From DAOUKH01 sp034420775 (GTDB lineage Bacteria; Chloroflexota; Dehalococcoidia; SHYB01), in contig DAOUKZ010000050.1 of the NCBI GenBank assembly GCA_034420775.1, forward strand, positions 1-12,021: DNA of 12,021 nucleotides. Reading direction: 5' to 3'. Position 1 is the stretch's first letter; the number at the start of each line of letters is the position of its first letter. A model generated the notes under the pieces. The model did not search any database. It was not told the DNA's origin and worked only from the letters and a program-made list of their open reading frames with translations. The translations under genes and the position numbers were made by a program. Below are positions 5,317 through 11,605 of this stretch, piece after piece.

Positions 5317-7726
5317 CAGCGTCCTTGTCCAAGACCCGCTTGATGCGCGGGTACATCTCCCGGATCACCTCGGCGAGCGTCTCGGCGGCAAGCTCTGCCC
5401 CCGCCTCGTCAAGCGCGACATGCACGGTCTTCCCGGCTTCATAGTAGTAGCCGAAGGTGGGCCGGGCGTTCCACCCAGGCTTCTCAGCAAACGTGGCGGT
5501 CAATCCGCGGAGCTTTCTGATCGACTCTTCACTAACTCCGGCAAGATGCGCGGCTGTCCTACTGAACTGGAACAAGAGCGTGACACGAAACGCAGCGCGT
5601 TCGTCTTTGGGCACTCTCACAAAAATGTAGAACCAGAACCAAGGGCTTCCGGGGCGCCACAGGCCGAAGCAGCAGAGGTCGTACCAACTCTGGGCCAATT
5701 TGTCGGCCTCAGATGGCCACAATTCAGGCTTAATCCGGTCCTTGACCTTGTCGGCGACTGCGCGTGAGAACTTGGTGATCTGGCCGTCTTGGCCTTCCAG
5801 TCCATGCAATTCGGCAGCGTGCTCCGCAAGCTGTCTTTGGGTGACTCTGAGACCAGTAAGCAAGTCTTCAGGATCGCGCTCCAGGAGGTTCGTTCTATCT
5901 ACGTAGCACTCTCCTGTCTCCTCATCCAGATACGGCGTCAGTTGGAGGCAGGACACATCTATCTTGTGCTCCTGTAACCAAAGCGCCGTCGTGGTAACTT
6001 CCTTGGCGAAGGCACTGGCTACTAGGAGCACCCGCTGCCGGTGGTTGAGCTTCTCCTTAAGGGCGCCTTCGTCCTTCGAGCCAGTGTGGTCTTTCAGCTT
6101 CTCCACCGCAGCCGTCCTATCGCCGCCCAGGTATTCCTCGTACAGATCGATGACCTGCTCGGGAGTGCGACTCGAGCACGTCGCACCATGGAGAGGCGCT
6201 TCCCAATAGAGACTATCGCCGGACCAGTCGAGCCTTATTTCGACCGCAACGAGCGCGCCGCTACGATCCACGGCTAAGACATCAAGCCAAAGTCGGAGGC
6301 CCTCCATGTCGCAATGGTCGCGCTGGATAACCAGCAAGTCTTCACCCAGCAGACTAGCATCACTCACCAGCCAGTCATGACGGTCTAGCTCGTCAGAGAA
6401 TCCTTGCGTCACAAAAGTCGTGCGGGTCAAATCCTCAGCCTTATTCTCGTCAGGAAGCAGTTGGAATGTGGGCCGTGAGCCCAGCTTTCCGACACGTTCG
6501 TATGGCACGTGTCTGCCCAGAGTTTTCTCTATCCGTGGATACAAGTCATGGACTAGGGTCGCGAGCATCTCAGCCACCTGCTCGGCCCCTTCTCGGTCGA
6601 GTGTCACGTTGATGGTCTTGTTCACTTCGTACCAACCATCAGGTAACTCTCTCGCCGTACAACCGAAAGAAGCAGTTGTGAATTTCCTCATCCATTTCCG
6701 GAGCTCTTCAATGTTCTCTTCAGTAACTCCACCTTGACGGGCGGTGTCCTCATGGAACTGGAACAAGGCCGCGACACGGAACGGAGCGGTTCCCTCTTCC
6801 GTCACACGCACTTGAATGGCGAAGCTGAACCCGTTGGGGTTCCAAGGCTCGTGGTTGTACCAAAACCCAAAATAGCGAGAGTCGCCCACCCTAGATGCCC
6901 AGTAGCTCGTCTTGGGAGGTACCAGAGCCGGGGCGAGGAGATCGCCAAGCTTGGCCGCGACCGACCATGAGAACTTGCGGATCCGTCGGCGGTAACTGTC
7001 CAGTTTTGCGCTGGCGTCGTCGTTGGGGATATTCCGCAGTGGTATCAGCAATTCCTTCCTTGCCTCTGCCGCCAGCGGCTTGTCTGTGGAATTCAACTCT
7101 GGGACGAGTTCCGTCATGCTCACATAGCACTCCTCAGCTTCCTCACCCAGGTATGGAGTCAGCTTAAGGCAAGACACGTCGAGGCCATGATCCCTCAGCC
7201 AAAGCACCGCCGTGGTGGCCGACATGTAGAATTCCCTGCTGACCAAGACGATCCGTTGGCGGTTATTGAGCCTTTTCTTGAGATCCTTCTCGTCCTGTGA
7301 GCCGATATGCTTCTTTAGTCTTTCGACCGCTGCGGCCCTATCTCCGTGCAGATACTCGCTGTAGAGGTCGATGATCTCGCTGGCGCAGCGCTTCCAGTAG
7401 GCTGCGGCGTAGAGGACGGCTTGCCAATAGACGTTGTCGCCAGACCAGTCCTGTTTCAATTCCACTATGACGAGGGCACCCTGACGGTCGACGGCCACGA
7501 GGTCAGGCCAGAGGTTGCCGGCGTCAACAGGGTTGGCTTGCCGCTGAATGATCAGCAAGTCCTCGCCGAGCAGCCGGGGTGCCTTCTCCAGCCAGTCTTC
7601 TATGTCTCTCTCGGAAAATCCCTGTTCTCCGAACGTGGTTGGCATTAGGTCTTCTGGGCTCCCATCGTCGGGAACCTCTTCGACTCTTTTCTCTTCACGA
7701 ATCACTCGGAACAGAGGGCTCGTCAT
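5285..7726 (-). CDS. Tandem-duplicated NucS/DUF91-like PD-(D/E)XK nuclease with degenerate second half
   Basis: 813-residue protein made of two homologous halves (about 6-404 and 421-800). Each half has a TTF-x2-QGFS-x-DWL-LLGEDLL-IQR leader, a PD-(D/E)XK core, an IDLY-EYL-GDR-AAVE-LK helical stretch, an NxRQR...LVS/A strand, a DVSCL-LTPYL element, and a C-terminal domain with FRV-LFQF and MYPRI/LYPRI that recalls DUF4268. Copy 1 keeps WPD75, E89-L-K91 and Q102-x3-Y106, so it is likely a Mg-dependent DNA nuclease. Copy 2 has D482 and E496 but R498 for the lysine, and E509/H513 for Q/Y, so it is probably inactive. Single-copy relatives are about 400 residues. The start at 7726 follows a GGAAGGA-type ribosome site; the open frame to 7801 is proline-rich and lacks one. 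GC is clearly below the neighbours. A defence or DNA-processing role is inference. Confidence 0.85.
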   Translation of the reverse strand: MTSPLFRVIREEKRVEEVPDDGSPEDLMPTTFGEQGFSERDIEDWLEKAPRLLGEDLLIIQRQANPVDAGNLWPDLVAVDRQGALVIVELKQDWSGDNVYWQAVLYAAAYWKRCASEIIDLYSEYLHGDRAAAVERLKKHIGSQDEKDLKKRLNNRQRIVLVSREFYMSATTAVLWLRDHGLDVSCLKLTPYLGEEAEECYVSMTELVPELNSTDKPLAAEARKELLIPLRNIPNDDASAKLDSYRRRIRKFSWSVAAKLGDLLAPALVPPKTSYWASRVGDSRYFGFWYNHEPWNPNGFSFAIQVRVTEEGTAPFRVAALFQFHEDTARQGGVTEENIEELRKWMRKFTTASFGCTARELPDGWYEVNKTINVTLDREGAEQVAEMLATLVHDLYPRIEKTLGRHVPYERVGKLGSRPTFQLLPDENKAEDLTRTTFVTQGFSDELDRHDWLVSDASLLGEDLLVIQRDHCDMEGLRLWLDVLAVDRSGALVAVEIRLDWSGDSLYWEAPLHGATCSSRTPEQVIDLYEEYLGGDRTAAVEKLKDHTGSKDEGALKEKLNHRQRVLLVASAFAKEVTTTALWLQEHKIDVSCLQLTPYLDEETGECYVDRTNLLERDPEDLLTGLRVTQRQLAEHAAELHGLEGQDGQITKFSRAVADKVKDRIKPELWPSEADKLAQSWYDLCCFGLWRPGSPWFWFYIFVRVPKDERAAFRVTLLFQFSRTAAHLAGVSEESIRKLRGLTATFAEKPGWNARPTFGYYYEAGKTVHVALDEAGAELAAETLAEVIREMYPRIKRVLDKDAAKRSDSGAPG
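5327..6466 (-). repeat. Internal duplication copy 2 (degenerate catalytic half)
   Basis: Encodes residues 421-800. It keeps the domain order of copy 1 without frameshift or stop. The lysine codon of the E-x-K motif is AGG (6233-6235, R498), WPD is WLD (480-482), and the Q-x3-Y helix motif is E509-A-P-L-H513 followed by a GATCSS stretch in place of AAAYWK. The open frame and preserved remainder suggest retained function without cleavage. Confidence 0.85.
6515..7711 (-). repeat. Internal duplication copy 1 (catalytically intact half)
   Basis: Encodes residues 6-404 of the nuclease. Aligned by eye with copy 2, residues 123-164 against 530-571 are identical at 26 of 42 positions, while the DNA is clearly diverged, so the duplication is old rather than a recent or assembly event. 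The D75, E89, K91 and Q102-x3-Y106 positions are all present in this copy. Confidence 0.85.
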
Positions 7727-7890
7727 CTCGTTCCTTCCTTCAAGCACGCAGCTTGCCTTACAGGCCGTGGGTGGTGGCGGTGAGGCCGTCGGCGATGGCA
7801 AACCGGCAGCACCGCCGGGTTTGCACCCTCCAGGCAGGCTCGCCTATTCTATCGGACAGACCCTCGACTGCCGCCACGAGAGAAGCCGAA
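7727..7890. promoter_or_regulatory. Divergent intergenic region between nuclease and small plus-strand gene
   Basis: 164 bases between the two divergent starts. The nuclease ribosome site lies at its left edge (AAGGAAGGA read on minus, within 7732-7740). The only AT-rich spot, around 7843-7853, can be read as TATTCT (7845-7850) on plus, with a poor TTGCAC (7821-7826) 18 bases before it. On minus it reads TAGAAT (7851 to 7846) without a convincing -35. These are weak candidates for divergent promoters. No operator-like palindrome was seen. Confidence 0.25.
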
Positions 7891-8229
7891 GTGGATACGA
7901 ACAACCAGCGGGAACACCTGCGTCCCCACCACGAGCGTCTGCTCGAGATCGCCGTGCACAAGGGGTCTCCTATCGGCCCTAGCATGTATGAGACAGCGTG
8001 CGGGCGCCGCAAGCCGAAAGCCGTGGAGACCTGGGAGAAGTTCTGTGACGCTATTGAGTTCCGCGAAAAGGTAGCCGAAGTGAACAATAGCGGCAGTGTC
8101 GTGTGGCTGGTCTGCCCTTTGCCTCCCGTTTGCTGGGAGTGCGAGAAACTAATGCCCGCTGACGCCGCAGCATCGGAAGACCCTCCCCCGTGGCGAGCGT
8201 GGCTACCTCCAGCCGCTAATACCCCTTGA
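7891..8229 (+). CDS. Small Cys-containing orphan protein
   Basis: Probable 112-residue soluble protein, not recognised. Third codon positions are mostly G/C and the sequence composition looks protein-like through the frame. A start at GTG 7891 is preferred, with a partial GAGAGAAG purine stretch upstream. ATG 7795 would add a low-complexity Arg-rich extension, and ATG 7984 would remove the first 31 residues. Residues 15-65 look helical and basic (RLLEIAVHKG, ETWEKFCDAIEFREKVAEV). A C75-x5-C81-x2-C84 cluster in CPLPPVCWEC, with C37 and C52 upstream, could bind metal. The tail is Pro/Ala-rich. It is divergent from the nuclease gene and its last 14 bases overlap the convergent dehydrogenase gene. 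Gene reality is moderately supported and function is unknown. Confidence 0.5.
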   Translation: MDTNNQREHLRPHHERLLEIAVHKGSPIGPSMYETACGRRKPKAVETWEKFCDAIEFREKVAEVNNSGSVVWLVCPLPPVCWECEKLMPADAAASEDPPPWRAWLPPAANTP

Positions 8230-9244
8230 CGGGGTCGACGCGGTTTTCGAGCGGCTGGCCGTCGAGGTAGCGGCGGAGGTTTTCGCAGAAGAACTGGGTG
8301 GCGCGGTCGGCGTGGTCTTTGAGGCCGCCGGTGTTGTGGGGCGTCACGATCACGTTGGGGAGGCCCCAGAACTCGCTGTCGGCGGGCAGGGGCTCCTGGG
8401 CGAAGACGTCGAGGGCCCCGCCACCGAGATGGCCGCTCTTGAGGGCGTCGAGCAATGGCGCCTCGTCGACGACCGCGCCGCGCGAGACGTTGATGAAGAA
8501 TGCGCCGGGCTTCATGGCGTCGATCTGGTCCTTGCCGATCATGCCGCGGGTCTCGTCGGTGAGGCTGACGGCGACGACGACGTAGTCGCACCGGCCGAGC
8601 ATCTCGTTGAGGCGGTCTGAGGGGAAGACCTCGTCGACGTTGGGCACGGCCTGGCCGGGGACGTAGGTGCGGCGGGCGGCGAGGACGCGCATGTCGAAGG
8701 CCGCGGCGCGCTTGGCGACGCCGCCGCCGATGCTGCCGGGGCCGACGATGCCGACCGTCTTGCCGGTGAGCTGGCCGTTGGCGTATCGGGTCCACTCGCG
8801 GCGGGACTGGGCCTCGACGCGCTTCACCATGCTCTTCTCGTTCATGATCATGAACATCATGCAGGACTCGGCGATGGGTGGGCCGTTGATGCCGCTCGAT
8901 GAGGTGAGGGCGACGCCGTGCTCGAGCAGGCCGGTGCCCGCGAGGTAGTCGACGCCGGCGCCGTAGGCTTGGACCCATTTGAGGTTGGGGGCGAGCTCGA
9001 GGAGATTCTTGGGTAGACCAGCGCCGAGGATGACCTCGGTCTCACCGATGTGGCGGTCGAACGCCTCGGGGTCGCCCTCGAACGTCATGGTGCCGCCGGC
9101 CTGGTAGGAGCGCATCATCTCGCGGGCACGGGCGTCGACGTAGGGGGCGTAGACGACCTCGACGCGGGGGTCCACGGCGGCGATGGTGTCGGCGTCGGCG
9201 GGGCGTCCGAAGTAGTGGCCTATGAGTACGTTCACCTTGTCCAT
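8216..9244 (-). CDS. D-2-hydroxyacid dehydrogenase, NAD(P)-dependent
   Basis: 342-residue member of the D-isomer-specific 2-hydroxyacid dehydrogenase family (glyoxylate/hydroxypyruvate reductase or phosphoglycerate-dehydrogenase-like), reducing 2-oxo acids to D-2-hydroxy acids with NAD(P)H. The substrate domain is at the ends and the cofactor domain spans about 105-300. The Rossmann loop is GIVGPGSIG (165-173, G-x-G-x2-G), the catalytic Arg is in NVSRGAVVDE (R255), the Glu in DVFAQEPLP (E284) and the His in TPHNTGG (H303), giving the full catalytic set. The strand after the Rossmann loop ends AARR rather than an acidic residue, which may favour NADP; this is a weak hint. Start ATG 9244 has GAGG six bases upstream. 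A promoter with an extended -10 lies at 9290-9320. It diverges from the SDR gene, so a shared oxidation pathway is possible. Confidence 0.93.
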   Translation of the reverse strand: MDKVNVLIGHYFGRPADADTIAAVDPRVEVVYAPYVDARAREMMRSYQAGGTMTFEGDPEAFDRHIGETEVILGAGLPKNLLELAPNLKWVQAYGAGVDYLAGTGLLEHGVALTSSSGINGPPIAESCMMFMIMNEKSMVKRVEAQSRREWTRYANGQLTGKTVGIVGPGSIGGGVAKRAAAFDMRVLAARRTYVPGQAVPNVDEVFPSDRLNEMLGRCDYVVVAVSLTDETRGMIGKDQIDAMKPGAFFINVSRGAVVDEAPLLDALKSGHLGGGALDVFAQEPLPADSEFWGLPNVIVTPHNTGGLKDHADRATQFFCENLRRYLDGQPLENRVDPVKGY

Positions 9245-9289
9245 CGGCTGCCTCGTTTCGCCTGGTGTGGGAGCCCTGAATGCGCCGCG

Positions 9290-9320
9290 ATTATAGCAAT
9301 GGCATAATGCGGGCGCTCAA
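9290..9320 (-). promoter_or_regulatory. Extended -10 promoter for the D-2-hydroxyacid dehydrogenase
   Basis: Read on minus, TGC followed by a perfect TATAAT (9295 to 9290) forms an extended -10, with TTGAGC (9320 to 9315) 19 bases upstream as a weak -35. Transcription would start near 9283 and give a leader of about 39 bases. Confidence 0.5.
9300..9308 (+). promoter_or_regulatory. Extended -10 element for the SDR gene
   Basis: TGG followed by CATAAT (9303-9308, 5 of 6 to consensus) is an extended -10 without a recognisable -35. Transcription would start near 9315, leaving a short leader that contains the ribosome site AGGGAGG (9324-9330). It interlocks with the opposing promoter on the other strand, so the two may compete. 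Confidence 0.4.
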
Positions 9321-9336
9321 CAGAGGGAGGCCCGGC

Positions 9337-10185
9337 ATGGTAGTGGAACGGATACGGCTGGACGGCAAGAACGCGATCGTATGCGGCGCCGGCGGAGGCG
9401 GCATCGGCTCGGCGACGTCGAAGACGTTGGCGGAGGCGGGCGCGAACATCGTCGCGGTGGATATCGACGGCGCTCGGGTGGAGGAGACGGTGGCGCAGGT
9501 GCGCGAGCTTGGCGTCCAAGCGCACGGGGTCGTGGCGAACGTCGAGACGAAGGCCGGCGCCGATCAGGTGGTCGCGGAGGCGGAGCGCGAGTTCGGCGAG
9601 GTCCACTGCCTTGCAAACATCATCGGCGGGATGATGAGCGCGTCGGAGTGGGACGACCTGTTCAACTACGGCGAGGCGGAATGGGACGCCGTCTTCAGCC
9701 GCAACCTGAAGTACCAGTTCCTCATCATCCAGGCGGTCGCCAACCACATGCGGCGGAAGGGGATCGCGGGCAGCATCGCGAGCTTGTCATCGGTGAGCGG
9801 CTGGGCGGGGGCCCCGCATCACGGGCCCTACGGCGCGGCGAAGGCGGGGGTGATGGCGCTATCGCGGACGATGGCCGTCGAGTTCGGCGGCTACGGCATC
9901 CGGGTGAACAACCTGGCGCCGGGGTCGGTGATCACGCCGCGCACCATGGCGGCGACGACCGAAGATGCCCGCCACAAGCAGGCGGCCGCTACGACACCGA
10001 TCCGCCGGGCCCTCGACCCGACGGAGATCGCGTCGGGGCTACTGTTCCTGCTCTCGGATCTCTCGAGCGGCGTCTCGGGTCACACGCTGGTCGTCGACGG
10101 CGGTGCGATCTCGAAGTTCCCCTTCTCGATGCCACAGGGCGACGACCCCGACCCGAGCTCCACGTCGTTCTTCGCGCAGGGGTAA
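9337..10185 (+). CDS. Short-chain dehydrogenase/reductase (SDR)
   Basis: 282-residue classical SDR, an NAD(P)(H)-dependent oxidoreductase of alcohols or ketones. Cofactor loop CGAGGGGIG (16-24) replaces the usual T-G-x3-G-x-G spacing with a Gly-rich version. An Asp at the end of beta-2 (VAVDID, D42) favours NAD(H). ANIIGG (93-98) stands in for the N-N-A-G motif. The catalytic tetrad is N123, S152, Y165 and K169 (Y-x3-K in PYGAAKAG), then NNLAPGSVITPR (191-202) and the C-terminal SGHTLVVDGGAI (247-258). A 20-residue Pro/Ser tail extends beyond the usual family end. ATG 9337 is chosen because AGGGAGG lies 6 bases upstream; the upstream in-frame ATGs at 9280 and 9307 lack such a site and fall in or before the promoter. 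Substrate is unknown. Confidence 0.93.
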   Translation: MVVERIRLDGKNAIVCGAGGGGIGSATSKTLAEAGANIVAVDIDGARVEETVAQVRELGVQAHGVVANVETKAGADQVVAEAEREFGEVHCLANIIGGMMSASEWDDLFNYGEAEWDAVFSRNLKYQFLIIQAVANHMRRKGIAGSIASLSSVSGWAGAPHHGPYGAAKAGVMALSRTMAVEFGGYGIRVNNLAPGSVITPRTMAATTEDARHKQAAATTPIRRALDPTEIASGLLFLLSDLSSGVSGHTLVVDGGAISKFPFSMPQGDDPDPSSTSFFAQG

Positions 10186-10214
10186 GCGGTCGGCGCGGGT
10201 CCCTCATCTCGATT

Positions 10215-10232
10215 TTCTCCCCTTGGGGAGAA
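10215..10232. repeat. Perfect palindrome between convergent genes, possible REP-like terminator
   Basis: TTCTCCCC (10215-10222), a TT centre and GGGGAGAA (10225-10232) pair over 8 bp (7 bp with a CTTG tetraloop). They lie in the 57-base gap between the SDR stop and the acyl-CoA dehydrogenase stop. Neither strand has a T-run downstream. The flanks (CCCTCATC at 10201-10208, AGAGGCTAAGG at 10232-10242) resemble a dispersed palindromic repeat type seen in many high-GC genomes; that resemblance is from memory. It may act as a bidirectional 3'-end structure. Confidence 0.5.
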
Positions 10233-10242
10233 GAGGCTAAGG

Positions 10243-11376
10243 TCACAGGCCCATGAGTTGGGCGACGCGCTCGCGGTGGTACTCGGCGTCGCCGAAGAAG
10301 GCCTCGGCAGACTTGGCGCGGCGGTACCAGAGCTGCATGTCGAGCTCCTTGTAGAAGCCGACGCCGCCGAGAATCTGGTGGCCGGTTGCGGTGACGTTCT
10401 GGTAGGCCTCGGTGCAGAGCGCCTTGGCCATCGACGTTTCCATCTCGTAGGGCAGGCCCTCGTCGACGCGCCAGGCGGCCTCGTAGGCGCTGTAGCGGGC
10501 GGCGTCCATCTCGATGAGCATGTTGGCGGCGTGGTGCTGGATGGCCTGGAAGCTGCCGATGGGCCGGCCGAACTGGATCCGTATCTTCGAGTACTCGACG
10601 GCGTAGTCGAGCGCCGCCTGCATCCCGCCGGACATCTCGGCGCAGAGGGCGACGGTCGAGAGGTCGAGCACCTTCTGTATGGCGGACCAAGCGCCGTGCA
10701 GCGGGCCGACGAGCCGCGCTCCTGGCACCATCGTCTGGTTGAAGACGATCTCGGTCTGCTTGTCCTCGGCCATGGTGATGAGCGGGGTGACGCCGATGCC
10801 CGGCGCGGCGGCGTCGACGAGGAAGAGTGAGACGCCGTCGGCGGGGTCTTCGGAGTCGCGGGTCCTGGCGGCGACGAGGTAGTAGTCGGCGGAGGCGCCG
10901 TACTGGATGAAGAGCTTGGTGCCGTTGAGCGACCAGTCCTCGCCACGGGGCAGGGCGCGGACCTCGACGCCGTCGGCGTCATAGGAGGCGCTGGGCTCGG
11001 TGAGACAGAAGCGGAACTGAAGGCCGCCGTCGAAAATGCGCGGGAGGTACTCGGCCTTCTGCGCGTCGGTCCCTAGCTCTAGGAGGGCGAGGCCGCTCTG
11101 CAGGACGCAGGTCTGGTAGGGGACGGGGCAGGGCTGGCGCCCGAACTCCTCCATGAGGACGACAAGGTCGGTCCAGGAGCGGGCTCCGCCGCCGTAGGCC
11201 TCGGGGAAGATGAGGCCGAGCCAGCCGCGTCGGGCCATGTCGCGCCACATGTCGGGCGAGTAGCCGAGGTCACTCTCCTCGAGGTCGCGGACGAGCCTGC
11301 GGTCGCACTCGGCGGCCATGAAGGCCTGCAGCTCCTCGCGGAAGGCTTCCTGCGCCTCGCTGAATCCGAGGTCCAT
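10243..11376 (-). CDS. Acyl-CoA dehydrogenase family protein, FadE-type subunit with atypical C-terminus
   Basis: 377-residue flavoprotein of the acyl-CoA dehydrogenase family, which introduces an alpha-beta double bond in acyl-CoA thioesters. The N-terminal helical domain runs to about 120 with GLIFPEAYGGGARS (54-67). The middle beta domain has CLTEPSASYD (124-133), where the usual TEP-x-AGSD is altered. The C-terminal helical domain has RIQFGRPIGSFQAIQH (266-281) and QILGGVGFYKELDMQLWYR (334-352). The end is FFGDAEYHRERV (360-371) instead of the G-G-x-x-E-I-q-R-n ending, a pattern I associate with one subunit type of heteromeric actinobacterial FadE pairs. AAGGAG lies six bases before ATG 11376, 18 bases after the stop of the YHS-like gene. 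It is the downstream gene of a three-gene operon and probably pairs with the acyl-CoA dehydrogenase at 11606-12021. Confidence 0.92.
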   Translation of the reverse strand: MDLGFSEAQEAFREELQAFMAAECDRRLVRDLEESDLGYSPDMWRDMARRGWLGLIFPEAYGGGARSWTDLVVLMEEFGRQPCPVPYQTCVLQSGLALLELGTDAQKAEYLPRIFDGGLQFRFCLTEPSASYDADGVEVRALPRGEDWSLNGTKLFIQYGASADYYLVAARTRDSEDPADGVSLFLVDAAAPGIGVTPLITMAEDKQTEIVFNQTMVPGARLVGPLHGAWSAIQKVLDLSTVALCAEMSGGMQAALDYAVEYSKIRIQFGRPIGSFQAIQHHAANMLIEMDAARYSAYEAAWRVDEGLPYEMETSMAKALCTEAYQNVTATGHQILGGVGFYKELDMQLWYRRAKSAEAFFGDAEYHRERVAQLMGL

Positions 11377-11394
11377 GCTTCGCTCCTTGGGCGG

Positions 11395-11586
11395 CTAGCG
11401 GTCTTCGTCGGCGGAGGCGGCGTAGGCCGCGGGGCTGCCGATGAACCGGGTGCGGTTGAGGATGCCGGTGAAGTAGTACCAGCGGCCGTCATAGAGGAAC
11501 TTGGTGGCGTAGCGCGACTCGCCCCGGTCGACCTCGGCGACCTCCTGGTCGGTCAGCGTTTCGCCGGAAACGGGGTCTCGCTCCAT
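11395..11586 (-). CDS. Small YHS-like protein lacking cysteines
   Basis: 63-residue protein whose layout matches the YHS domain without its metal-binding cysteines. DPVSG (4-8) corresponds to D-P-V-C-G with Cys to Ser. An aliphatic linker follows, then YDGRWYYFTG (32-41) corresponding to the y-x-G-k-x-Y-Y-F-C-S strand with Cys to Thr. RTRFIGSPAAY (45-55) corresponds to C-x3-F-x2-n-P-x-x-Y. Start ATG 11586 has AGAGAGGAG 8 bases upstream, overlapping the end of the preceding gene region. It lies 19 bases after one acyl-CoA dehydrogenase and 18 bases before the other, so operon membership is convincing. Translation is very likely. Function is unknown: it may be a small accessory or adaptor for the dehydrogenase complex. 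The YHS relationship is my reading of the pattern, not a computed match. Confidence 0.8.
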   Translation of the reverse strand: MERDPVSGETLTDQEVAEVDRGESRYATKFLYDGRWYYFTGILNRTRFIGSPAAYAASADEDR

Positions 11587-11605
11587 CGAAGCCGCTCCTC
11601 TCTGG

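Noticed and set aside
7727..7801. 25-codon N-terminal extension of the nuclease
   Set aside because: Proline/serine-rich, not aligned to the second copy, and a good ribosome site sits just before the ATG at 7726.
8221..8235. ACCCC-TTGAC-GGGGT inverted repeat at the convergent gene ends as a terminator
   Set aside because: Only 5 bp, inside coding sequence of both genes, and no T-run on either side; probably chance.
7758..8978. 406-codon minus-strand open frame across the small Cys gene and the dehydrogenase gene
   Set aside because: Its Arg/Pro/His-rich translation is typical of a shifted frame of the dehydrogenase, and it runs through the divergent promoter region.
9280..9336. 19-codon N-terminal extension of the SDR
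   Set aside because: It contains the -10 promoter element, lacks a Shine-Dalgarno, and the canonical SDR start with AGGGAGG is at 9337.
9381..10256. 291-codon plus-strand frame overlapping the SDR gene
   Set aside because: Gly/Arg-rich shadow of the SDR reading frame, with no ribosome site and no family pattern.
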